This document shows positions 37,653-48,399 of a stretch of DNA of 64,000 nt, piece after piece. This DNA is from Glandiceps talaboti (Eukaryota > Hemichordata > Enteropneusta > Spengelidae). A program made the translations under genes and the position numbers. The notes beneath the pieces were generated by a model that searched no databases, had not been told where the DNA came from, and saw only the letters and a program-made list of their open reading frames with translations. Location: contig NC_135565.1 of NCBI RefSeq assembly GCF_964340395.1, positions 5,475,142-5,539,141 of the forward strand. The letters are read 5' to 3'. Numbering within the stretch: position 1 is the first letter of the stretch; each line of letters begins with the position of its first letter.

Positions 37653-40455
37653 CAGGGCTCGAAATTAGCGGTAGTCTCGCGTCAATTGACTACCAGTTTT
37701 TCCAAAATGACTACCAAGTTCGAAAACTGGTAGTCACCCTTGACTACCACGAAAATCCTGCCGAATACGAAGGCCTACTAAACAGGCCAGACAAGTTGAC
37801 AATGTAGCGTCTAAAGCTATATGTGTGTTCGATATCGCTTACTTTGTAGCGAGTAACGATGGCCTGGTAAAATAATCAAACGCGATAGTATCTAGTCAAA
37901 ACACAACACTTTATTTGATTTCATGACTGTTTCATTGTCCTTTCCATGTCTCACTGTTGCAATCGACATTATATAAAACTTAGGAAAATATATATACGGA
38001 ATAAAGTCATTCTCCCGCCACTAATTGCGAGGGTAATAGTCATTCAATAGTATTGTAGTTACCACAGTTTACTGGAAGAATGAGTATTTTGAATCATTTC
38101 CATAGTTTATCGAAGCCCTTAGCAGAGGAGACATCGAGGGACACGAGTCAAGGGGGAGCAATGGCTGAAAATGATGCCACTGCCACTTCAGTGGATGCCG
38201 ATAAAGTCGCGAAAAAACACAAAACAGTTGATAACAGCAATGGTGGAAATGCCCCGAAAAAGGCTAAAGTTATCAGGAAATTCAACAAATCGTGGGTTAA
38301 TGGAAGGGAAACCTGGTTGAAATTTGATGACAACAAAAATGCTATGTTATGTACCATTTGTCCAGGGAGTGAATCGTCTGCTTTTACTAGTGACCAAGGT
38401 TGTATGAACTTTCGCGTTGAAACATTATGCAAACACGAACTAAGTCAGAGTCATAAACGAGCGATGGAAAAGGTAGTCATTGAAAGAAGTGCTAACCCAC
38501 AACCAATAATATCACATATCGTCAACATGGATTAAAAGCGGTTACAGCGGCTTGATATTTTGTTCAGAACCGCGTACTATATTGCGAAATACGAAAAACC
38601 TTTCAGTGATTTCGCCGAACTCCTGACGCTCCAGGAGTGCAACAACGTCAAAGTCGGTGATACATATCGAAACGACAAACAGGCAGCTGTCTTCATTAAC
38701 TTCATCGCACAAATATTACGCGAAAATCTGAAAAAATCGGTACAAGAGAGTAAATTGTATTCTGTTTTGAATGATTCATCCACCGATCGCTCTGTTGTCG
38801 AGGAAGAAATCGTGTACGTTCGAATACTGGAAGGCTGTAGACCAAGAACCCGTTTCCTCGGTCTTCAGGCGATGCCGCTCGCGTGGAACAGCAGAGGCAA
38901 TTATTAGTGCCATAGACCGAGCTTTCCAAAGCGAGTTGGAAATGCCAGAAGGAGATTGGAAAAACAATCTGGTTGGTATGGCCACTGATGGTGCCGCCGT
39001 CATGGTCGGGGAGCGGCCAGGTGTCACTACGCGAATACGCAGAGATGTACCTCATTTAGTTAGTATTCACTGCACGGCGCACAGACTAGAACTTTGCTTA
39101 AAATCTGCATTGAAAGAACTGCAATGTTACGCGAGGATTGAGGACTTTCTGGTTCACATTTTCAAGTTTTATAATAACTCGCCTCGTAATTATGCAGCTT
39201 TAAAACAAGCCGCATTAGCCGTAGGAGTAAATGTCAGTCGTAAAGGTTGTACTACTAATTCCCATTCACACGAGTGAATGCGAGAGAGGCTTCTCAATCA
39301 TGGGACGCATAAAATCGGACTGGCGTGCAGGTTTAAATACAGAAACACTGTCAGATTTGATCAGAATTTCGCTGGATGGACCACAACTTGAACGATTTGA
39401 CCCAAGACCTGCCATTGAACGCTGGTTTCATGGCGGCCAACGTAGGCGTCGACCTGATATTTTACCATACGGTCAGCGAGGCGAACAAAACAGTAGTGAC
39501 GATGATGTATGAACTTGAATAGGGAGATGCACACACGATCATGACGTGGTTAAGTTTCTCAAATGAAGAAATTAAATTAGTTTAAACTTTACAAGCAACT
39601 AGTTTTGTGGAATAATGTTTACGTGTTACCGTTGTTTACATTTGTCTAGGACAACGACATGCGTCTGATCGACGTTATTGACCTCAGCGTCCTGTGAAAA
39701 GTTTATTTGTTTTTATTGAAATTTTCAAAGTGAGTACGCTGACAGACTGTAACTTTGTCTGGCTTACATGCCAGCCCACGTGATGAATTTGTTTATGCAC
39801 GTCTGTCATTCTAATTCAATACCATCAATCATTCATTAGATAAAGTGTTGCAATCCAAACCCAGTTAGCTTGTGAGTGACATTTGAAGTTACAACTGTGA
39901 ATCAATGTTGACGTCTTGTGGATATGGGTAGAAACAATGAAACAGTAAATCAATTAATCAATCAATCAATCAATCAGTCAGTCAGTCAGTCAGTCAGTAA
40001 ATGAATAAAATTATCAGGATCAATGAATTTTAACATACCTAATGTGTTTTAAAGTTTATTTCTGTAAATCACTCAGTAACTCTGTGTGTGTGTGTGTGTC
40101 ACTGAATGGATTTAAAAATATGAGTATATTTATTATGTGTGTGTTATACCTAAATGTGTGTCAGTTTGAGGTTTCCAAGTGGACATTGCAAAATAAGAGC
40201 TTGGTACACACAATAATCATTTCTATGATACTCACCTTGTGTTTGGAGGACAGGTCAAGTGTTTGCATAATATGAATGTCACCAATTTTATGAAGAAAAC
40301 TCAAGTGTTACCAGAACGTTTATTACTTAATGTTTTATGCATACATTATTAAATGCTGAAAAAAAATGACTACCAAATCTTCCCTTTTGACTACCAGTTT
40401 TAAAAAGTGGTAGTCAAAGTGACTACCAACTAAAAAAAGTTAATTTCGAGCCCTG
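37653..40455 (+). mobile_element. hAT-superfamily element with 5-bp duplication
   Basis: Terminal inverted repeats CAGGGCTCGAAATTA at both ends (37653 and, inverted, 40455). They are flanked by AATAG on each side (37648-37652, 40456-40460). Inside each end lie clustered TGACTACCA / TGGTAGTCA motifs in both orientations, likely transposase-binding sites. It interrupts the minus-strand SWIM-YqaJ gene. A CAGGG start fits hAT. Five bp is shorter than the usual 8-bp hAT duplication, but some hAT-related clades make 5 bp. Confidence 0.8.
38080..39512 (+). pseudogene. hAT transposase, internally deleted
   Basis: Resembles the ZNF862/KIAA1586-type hAT proteins. The N-terminus has a TTF/BED-like zinc finger (WLKFDDNKNAMLCTIC ... 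CMNFRVETLCKHELSQSH). An in-frame TAA follows at 38533. The next part runs from FRTAYYIAKY to LNDSSTDRSVVEEEIVYVR, then a frameshift near 38880, then GMATDGAAVMVGERPGV (catalytic Asp region) and HCTAHRLELCL. The C-terminal dimerisation segment has TSECERGFSIMGRIKSDWRA. The middle of the RNase H fold between GVNVSRKGC and TSECERGF is missing, so it cannot be an active transposase. Confidence 0.75.
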
Positions 40456-40460
40456 AATAG

Positions 40461-40649
40461 TCATCTCAAATATGTACAAAAAGTATTCCTATGAAATGTG
40501 AAAATCAATGAAAACATTAGTGAAATAAATAAATACGTACCCATCTGTACAGGAACGGGGACGGCTATGATGTAAAATCTTATTCAACATGCATCTGCCA
40601 TGTGGTTTCTCAGAGTTCGATAAAATTTGGTGAATTGACACAACTCGAA
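40461..40649 (-). CDS. Displaced 5' exons of the YqaJ gene
   Basis: Directly beyond the hAT insertion the minus strand continues the interrupted codons (EYFLYIFEMTI then ADEDGTIRAAHC after the element). Further upstream, 40649-40541 is a candidate exon with AG/GT borders (HQILSNSEKPHGRCM ... HHSRPRSCTDG). The phase between these two pieces does not close as read, so this is tentative. 40690-41400 holds nothing recognised. Confidence 0.45.
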
Positions 40650-41409
40650 CTAAAATAAATTGTTTCCATCGATGTATCGACCGTAGGAAAGCCTGTGATA
40701 CATCATCTTTGCCTTGGTGGCAGTGGAATGAGAAAGAACTCTCAAATTATGAATAGTATTTTTCAGCGACCCGTTGGACGCCATGTTTTACCTACGACAA
40801 ACCATGCATGCAAAACGTGCGAAATTGTCGTAGTAGCAACGGTAACTAAGGTGGGCGTGGCTACAGTGCTCAGGGCGATCGGTCAATTTAATGACGACTC
40901 AAACCAAACCACGTTCCCTTCAAATAGTAGTTGCAGAAAGCTATGCTCAGCATTCATTTCTTGAACTGCTCATGAAATATGTGGATCACAATCGCAACAG
41001 GTGGGCATCCGCGCTAGAGTTTATTGAAATAATGGAATGAAATGGTTAACCACATATGTATATTATACAATGATGTATTTTGTCAGGTATTATAAGAAAT
41101 TAAAACAGCTGATAAACTACATACTACATTGGAAGTTGTTTTCTGGAACATGTAGCTCTATTTGTGCATGTTTTTAAAAGGTTTTATGGAACGAGATTAA
41201 ACTATATTCCTGTCTATTGCTCTTAAGAGAAAATGTTTCCTCTTTATTACACATTGTCTAAGGAAGGATCACTGAAACTATTAGTTGTAACAGATATGAA
41301 AATAATGGGAGAAAAGTGTTCATGTAAGATTATACAGGCATATTGTATGTAAGTGTACCAAATGAAAACAGGTTAATAACTCATTATATATATTACTGTA
41401 GAAATCAAC

Positions 41410-42392
41410 TGACTGTTCGCTTTCTAGCAAGACTCTCCTGTCACAAAAAGTCCCACTTTTCTTTATCTGTAGGGTCAATTATTGAATACTTTGTGGTGAT
41501 TATTGTTGCCAACTCATTTACATATATTGTGTACCGGTAGTACATCTAAGAAAATGATATCGAACAAGCAATTATTTTTGATGCACAAATCGATCAAGTG
41601 CTGTATATCAGTTATGTTTGTATAGTCAGAATTAATATATACTGCATAAGTTTGAAGGTTTTTGCCACAGATCAAGTGTAATAATCAATAGTGACCGTTC
41701 ATTTTTTTTCCTCTTCGAGTACTGTCCTTTCAGCTTAGTGTCATTATGCACGATTTTGAACCTTATCTTCAGGAAAATACATGATGTCAAATCTGTTTAC
41801 TGTGTCAGCTTAAGAACTGTGGTAGACGTAGACAGTGCACATTGTAGTGCATTCAAGTATGTAAACATTTATGAAGCCCATCTGGCAATATATTACACGG
41901 CATAATTTCTGCAATTTATGTTTAACACTGACAAATACCTTCCAAAACGTAACAAACTAAATTAGATAAAAATCATTTTTTCCGTTTTGTAGAAATGGCA
42001 AATCTGTCTCCTGCACAGAAGATTGAAGCATGGCAAAGGGCAAATTTGAATGTTGATGAGAGATGCCCTCGGATCTTCTATCATAGTGATGCTAAGTCCA
42101 CATTCAGACAAATAGTCGGGATCTACAAGAGAAATCTAAATTTGGCTGTGCATCCAAGTATCGCTTTCATCTCAGCTGATGAAGAAGAACCAGCAGTTGA
42201 TATTGGAGGCCATTCTTGTGAATTTTACTTCATAGTATTCCAGACATTCATTTCAAACCAAGAAGAGCCATTAATGAGGGTCAAGAAGGACATCTCCTAC
42301 CCACTGGAAAGCAAAGTGCTATTAGTCAGGAACTCTTCATACTTGAAGGGAAAGCTATAGCCCACTCTGTTCTTCATGGTGGACAAGGGAAG
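41410..42392 (+). pseudogene. Fourth, dispersed HECT N-lobe unit
   Basis: Near-identical to the 16-23 kb units from AGCAAGACTC to GGTGGACAAG, including the intron-like leader and the ATG at 41995. CCATTAATGAGG replaces CCATTATTTGAGG, shifting the frame within LFEGQEG. The unit stops abruptly at 42392, where unrelated coding sequence begins. It is truncated at both ends and 18 kb from the array. Confidence 0.8.
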
Positions 42393-42768
42393 TTTATCCA
42401 GAATTACTCTCAAGCATTCTGTGAACTGGCAATGGTTGATGTTGACAGAGTTTTCCATAGCTCTAATGTTGGGATTCATGGTAATGAGTACCACAGAGGT
42501 TGTAGTAATGGGTTATGAAGAGGATGTACCAGTGTTTAGTATTTTGCTAGATATCATTGTGCTTGATCATGTGAAATATTTCATCCTTGATGAAATGGAA
42601 GCTGAATTTAACGGGCATATTTTGGTCTATGCAATAAAATCAGTTGGTAGGAAAACAATAGCTAAGCATTCAGATTTGAATTTTAAGTGGCCTCTAAATG
42701 TGTATAGATACCAGGGTTCACATGTTGTGAAGAACGTTAACAGCCACACATTTATAAATCCATTTTAA
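42393..42768 (+). pseudogene. Uncharacterised protein C-terminus
   Basis: Open segment with FIQNYSQAFCELAM, HGNEYHRGCSNG, YEEDVPVFSILLDIIVLD, EAEFNGHILVYAIKSVG and FKWPLNVYRYQG, ending at a TAA. One G too many in a GGG run (near 42512) splits it into two frames. The pattern (N..H.GC..., acidic DxP, then a beta-rich segment and WPL..Y) resembles C-termini of repeated transposon-linked invertebrate proteins, but I cannot name the family. It is fused directly to the broken HECT unit. Confidence 0.45.
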
Positions 42769-43062
42769 ACTACATTACTGAGCACTTGCCATGCATAATT
42801 AGCACTACTGAACCATGTGTTCAGCCTACTCTTCTGATAACTTGTATTGACATGACCAGTAAGTTTTGTTATGTCATTATTTGCTCATTTGCATAATTAA
42901 TGAATTTTGGCAAGTAGGGCCTATATGAAGACAGACTGCACCTCCAAAAGTTATAGTCTAGTAATTACATTTAAAATGCCTATCACACTTGGACAGTTAA
43001 CCATTTTGCCACATAACAATACATATTTACGATATCATAAACCTTATTGTGTATCAGCCAAA

Positions 43063-45498
43063 ATGCCAGTGTTCAGAGTATGGAACGGGGCAAGGACTCT
43101 GAAAAAAGCTACAATTGCATCCACTATAGCAGAAATCAAAGAAAAAGGTGAGATGTGTTTACTTTTTGAATTAAACTTTAAGTATCATCATTTTGCAGGT
43201 ACCTGAATTTTTAAGTCCTTGATACCACTTACAGTGACGAATTTGTGTAAGTCTCGCATATTTTCTAAATAATGCATCATTTCTTTTTATATGGGGTAAC
43301 TTGTAACATTGACATGTAAATTATTTATAAATGCCAACTGGAATGTTTTCATGAAATAATCTGTTTTGTTTTGACAGGAGCACAGAAAGTTTTGCCTCCA
43401 TGTATTCATCCTGTTGACATTACTGTCTGTCTAGAAGAAGATGGCACCATCATTGATGAGGATGAAATCCTCGTAGAACTCAGTGGCAAAACTTTAATTC
43501 TATTAGGGTCTCAGGAAACATGGCAACCAGTTGTCGAAAATGCCCCTTTGAGTAAATCACCAGCTCCCATGACATGTAAAACATCCCAACAAAAAAAAGT
43601 CCATTCACCAGTAGGTGTGCCACAGTCCCCTCCTGTTAGTGTGTCTCCAGAAGCAGCAAGTTCTATGGACCCTCAGACTGGTATGTTAGTACTTACAATA
43701 CTGATAAAATGTTACCAAACTAAGATTTCCATGTTTAAGACTTGTGAAAGTACGTCAAGTTAAAGAAATACAGTATGTTATAGTTACATTGATATGTACA
43801 ATCATGTCACAATCTCACAAAGTGTGTGTGTGTAAAATGCCAAATTTACCAATCAACACTGGATAAAAACCTATGAATAAGCCGATGAAACTGTATAAAA
43901 TTAATGTGACATCCTTTTTTGTTTTTCAGATATCAGTGACCTCTTTCAGTCTCTAGTGAAGGCACCTTTACCTAAATTTAGTCCTCTAGTTCAGAACCAT
44001 CTAAGTGGCACATGTATTCCATCAGTGATATGGCAAAAAATGATTAGAGAATGTGGTTTATACTATATGGAGAACTTTCCAGGTATTAGAGACCAAAGTG
44101 CATATAAAGTAATAGGAGAAAAATAGGTATCCGAGTATTGCCCTTGAGGGTGAAAGACCTTGGGTAAATATTTAAGTTTATTTGAAAATGTTTGCATGTG
44201 ACATGTAGTGCAAATTTTAAGATGAATTTAAAGTTATACTCCCTGTTTGCAGTTTTGTGTTCTTTTTTTGTCGATCCGACCACTTTTTCTTGTGATACAC
44301 ACGGAAAAATGTATTTAAAAACCCTCTCAGAGAGAGTCCATTAGTGCCAGCCCAGCACTAATCAGTAGAGACTCCTTGGTGTTAATCTGGCCATTTACAC
44401 AATTTGAATGAGCTAGGGAGTAGAATTGATGATATGTCTCCACAAAAAATATCAGAATAAACGCACAGGGCTCCCCAGCTCCATCTCGTTTGGCAACTTC
44501 ACACCTATTTGGCAGTTTTGTCAAAAGTACCCAAAGTAATTTTTGTAAAATGTTCTATGAAATATCTCGAGAACTACTCATCAGATCGAAAAAAAAGGAA
44601 ATCTGTTTTTGAAAGAGGACTCAAAGGGGGTTCAAAATAGGCCCAGCATAAAAAATGGACGTATCAATCAAGGAGTATAGCTGATTTATTGTTCATGTAC
44701 TCTTTCTGAAAGCTGGTTGTTTATACAACTTTACAAGTGACAATATAAAGGTATATTGTTCAATTTTGACTGAGTTCTGGAAGAGAGGGGCATCATGAAG
44801 TTTTAATCTTCTTTACCAGTATAGCTGATGATGGGTGTACAGGAATTTTAACCTTTAAAATTTAATTCATCAACATATCAAGTTGACAAAAGAATTTTTT
44901 AAGTGACTGTTTTAGCCCCCCTCGGACATTGGGTCCCTTGCGTGTGTGCTTCCGTTTGTGTCCAGTCGTATCTTTAATATGCATGATACGATTTCAACCA
45001 AACCAGGTACACATGTCAAATACTATAGTCTACTTATGTATGTCACTTTATTTTACAATCCTCACAACAGGAACAAAATGACGGCCATATTTGTTGTAAA
45101 TATTTACATTTTACCATTTACAAACTGTTTGTTGTAGAGTGTCTTCACCAAGAACCTCAGCCAGCATATTCGTCACCAGCGGCGTCAAATTAAAAACAAA
45201 GAGTAAAACTGGCTTACAGCAGGAGTCATCGACCAAAGAACCTCCAGCAAAGAGACAATGCTTTCGATCATTACAGATGAGCAACAGTTTACAGGAAGTG
45301 TCTGAAGAAGATATTGGTAGACATGTAAAAGAAATACAAGCTGAATGGCAGAAGCAGCCAGCCAGCCACAGTGTTGACCATATAAAGGCACTAATGCGCA
45401 ACACCAGACAAGACCGTGTTGGTTTCCTTGTGAAAACTCCAAGTGGCAGTATATCAAAAATACTTGAGCGCTATCCATGTCTCACAGACAGTTCTTAT
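43063..45498 (+). CDS. CIDE-N-like domain gene
   Basis: Exons: 43063-43147, 43378-43680, 43930-44126 and 45138-45498 (3' end not found). The first two splice in phase 1 into a CIDE-N-like fold: MPVFRVWNGARTLKKA, IAEIKEKG, VTVCLEEDGTIIDEDE, then ELSGKTLILLGSQETW. CIDE-N domains mediate protein interactions in the apoptotic DFF/CIDE nuclease system. Exon 3 (ISDLFQSLVKAPLPKF, MIRECGLYYMENFPGI) splices in phase. Its end needs one more A in an A5 run. Exon 4 has DIGRHVKEIQAEWQK, IKALMRNTRQDR and LERYPCLTD, as seen in SAMD3-like invertebrate and fish proteins. Which protein it partners is unknown. Confidence 0.55.
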
Positions 45499-45961
45499 GT
45501 AAGTATGTCTTTTTTGGTAATGCTAACACTTTCACTTTGGTTTGCCAAATATTCACAACATGCCACTACAACAAATAGTTCAATCTTCATTATGCACTAC
45601 TACAATAAATACTTTCAAGTTATGTCTTCAATGAAGACTTTTTGGTAGTGAGTTCCTTGCACTTCATGGTTTGCAGAAAAGATTCCAAGATCCAAAATCT
45701 GGGGGAAATTTTAGATGGCTATCTTCGAAAGTTGACATGTCCTTAGACTAGCAGCAGTAATTTTAATATTTCAGGTTACAGGGTAACATATAATGTTTTA
45801 AAAATTGTAGATTGTTATCTCTTTTGCTAGGTCTACTATCCTGTTTTTTGGTGTCAAGTTAAATCCTTAGATGACCAACCATCATAGCAGTTTTGATGTT
45901 GAATTGTTCAATTACCAGTTTTGAAAAAAAATGATGGCTAATTGTGAGGCCAGTAATAGTA

Positions 45962-46282
45962 TTAAAGCGACATAAGCCGCATCCAAACGCATTTCAGCCT
46001 TAAATTTTGCAATAAAAAAGGAAGTTGTGCATGTGTTACTACTTACTGAAACATGACTAAGCACAGATAGTCTTTGGTGAAACTATTACGTTATTTGGCT
46101 GCTTGTATCATCCAAAATGACGAAAAAAAGATGATACAAGCGACCAGACAGCGTAATAATAGTGTCACCAAGGACTAGTAGTAATTACTCATGTTTCAGT
46201 AAGTAGTAACACATGCACAACTTCCTTTTCACAACAAAATTAGAGGCAAAAATGTGTTTGGACGCGGCCTATGCCACTTTAA
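45962..46282. mobile_element. 321-bp fold-back MITE
   Basis: TTAAAGCGACATAAGCCGC at the left is mirrored by GCGGCCTATGCCACTTTAA at the right. Inner segments also pair (CAAACGCATTT / AAATGTGTTTG, TGATACAAGC / GCTTGTATCA), so nearly the whole element folds back. No clear target duplication. It is probably a MITE. Confidence 0.7.
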
Positions 46283-46964
46283 TGTTTTACTTTTGAGTTG
46301 AAAATTGTTATAGTGTGACCATCTATTATAGCTATTTTAGTGTTGAAAAAATCTTCAGATGACTGTATTTGCATTTTAATAAGCTTATGTGATTGTAAGT
46401 TGATTGATAAGTCATAACATTACATAACAAACTATATAGCAGTAAAATCTTGAGAATTTAAGTAGACATTCATATATGTGGTTGGATATGTAATATCCAG
46501 TTAATAGGATGTTGAAAAGACTTTGAACAGCCAGCTATGTATTAGAGCAGTGTTGATTTATAATTGTTCCTTTGCAATTCAATAAATTTTGACAACATTT
46601 TTTCACTTAATTTTGCAGTGTCATTTTTTGACTGTAAATTGCCATCTCTACATTCACATTTGTTATGTGACCTGGTGATAGTAAGGTTACTAGCACATAT
46701 GCATACTATTTACTTGTTTTGAACACTACTTATGTGTTCAAAAAGTGTTACAGTGTTCTGATGCGTCAACAGTGTTCTATTTGGTAAGATTTAGAACACA
46801 TGTTAGATGTTCAAAAATGAAGACGCTATGTGTTCTAAGTCTGAACACACATGTTCTAGTTTTCTTGTTGAACACAGAAACTGCATTCAAAAAGTTTACA
46901 GATAGGTGTTCTAATATGTGTTCATACACTGAACACTTCACTTTAGAGTGTACTTGCGCATAAA

Positions 46965-48196
46965 ATGCAATTTTATGGTTTACATGGTTCCCTATTTACA
47001 TGGATACGATCATACTTAGATGATAGAAAACAGAGAGTTGTCCTTGGGGTCAACGAATCATATGACATACATGTTCCATCTGGCGTGCCCCAAGGGTCAC
47101 TTCTTGGCCCTCTTTTGTTTATTATATATATCAATGACCTACCAACAGTCATCAAACATTCAACTATGTATTTATATGCAGATGACTCAAAAATTTGTAG
47201 GTCAATACAGTCTGATTACGATTGCAGACTTCTTCAATCTGATGCTAGTCTCGTTGCTAAATGGTGTAGATCATGGAAGCTCAATCTTAACATCGATAAA
47301 TGTAATATTATAACTTTTTCAAGGAAAACTAAGTCTAGGGTGATTGATTATACATATAAACTTGATAAACAGCCAATCAAGAGAGTACAAGTAGTCAAAG
47401 ATTTAGGAGTATACCTAACTCATAACCTTAGTTTTTCTCAACATATTAATCATATTATTAAAAGGTCATTTCAAATGCTTGGATTTATAAGGCGTATTTG
47501 CTCGAATTTCGACAATGTGCAAACCTTGAGAACTTTGTATATATCATATGTCAGAAGCAATTTAAATACTGCTCAGTAGTCTGGTCCCCTCATCAGAACT
47601 ACCCCAGTCAGAAAATTGAAAGGGTCCAAAAGAAATTCATTAAATATATGTGCGTTTAGCAGGGTTATGTGTATGAGTCAGATCGATACTCAGAATTATG
47701 CAGCGTTTTTCATTTGCCTCTCTTATTTCTTAGACGTAAATTTCTTGACCTGTGTTTTGTCTATAAATGTGTGAATTCTAGATTTATTTGCCCAGATATT
47801 CTTGATAAGTTAGTTACTTTATGTTCCTCCAAGATGTTTTAGATTTAGGGAAATTTTTAGGCTTCCTAACCACCGTATGGATCTGTCCAAATATGCATTT
47901 TTATCGCACTCTATGAGGCTTTTAAATAGTCTGTATTCTTATGGCATTGATGTTTTTACGTCGTTGGCTGATTTTAAAAATGAATTGAGAGAGTTAATAT
48001 ATACAGATGGGTAATTTTACTTAATTTTGTATTTTTTTATGTTTATTGTATTTTCCTCATTTTGTAAAGGTATAGTGTTATTGTTATTGTGATATATGGT
48101 ACACGTTTTGTTCAATCATTTATTGTATTTCATCAAGGTCATCCTGTTATTGGGCTGAGCCTGTTGGATGATGAATGAAAAAAATAAAAAAATAAA
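46965..48196 (+). mobile_element. Non-LTR retrotransposon fragment (RT)
   Basis: Reverse-transcriptase frame 46965-47579 contains PSGVPQGSLLGPLLFIIYIND, the catalytic YADDSK, SWKLNLNIDKC and LGVYLTHNLSFSQHI. A shifted frame continues with VVWSPHQNYPSQKIERVQKK and later C-terminal pieces broken by stops. It ends in an A-rich AATAAA-type tail at about 48177-48196. It is 5'-truncated (no endonuclease), of the jockey/CR1-like type. Its tail abuts a RAG1-like exon. Confidence 0.85.
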
Positions 48197-48369
48197 GACA
48201 GGGAAAACATCAAAGGCAAGAAAAATCTCATTGTTGCAGAAAAGCTGCCATTTACATTCCTTGTCAAGGGTCCCAATGGCAAACAAGCAACTGAAGTCAG
48301 ATTTGCATTATGTCTGGCAGTTAGTGATTTAAAGTCAGTTGCCTTCAATAGATTGATAAACCTAGAAAG
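48195..48369 (+). pseudogene. Second RAG1-like core exon (fragment)
   Basis: The frame KDRENIKGKKNL, EKLPFTFLVKGPNG, ATEVRFALCLAVSDL, INLER ends at GT (48370). It is a clear paralogue of the exon at 58751-58966 (ENLPLSFTLKGADG, LRLAPCVAVSSLV, LEDLER), with the same donor position and phase. No other RAG1-like exon is seen beside it. The LINE tail lies exactly at its 5' edge and may have cut it. Confidence 0.6.
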
Positions 48370-48399
48370 GTAAAACACCCTATTCTTGTTCACATTCAT

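Noticed and set aside
40695-40964. 89-codon plus-strand frame near the YqaJ 5' exon
   Set aside because: No conserved motif; it lies in the probable upstream region of the minus-strand gene.
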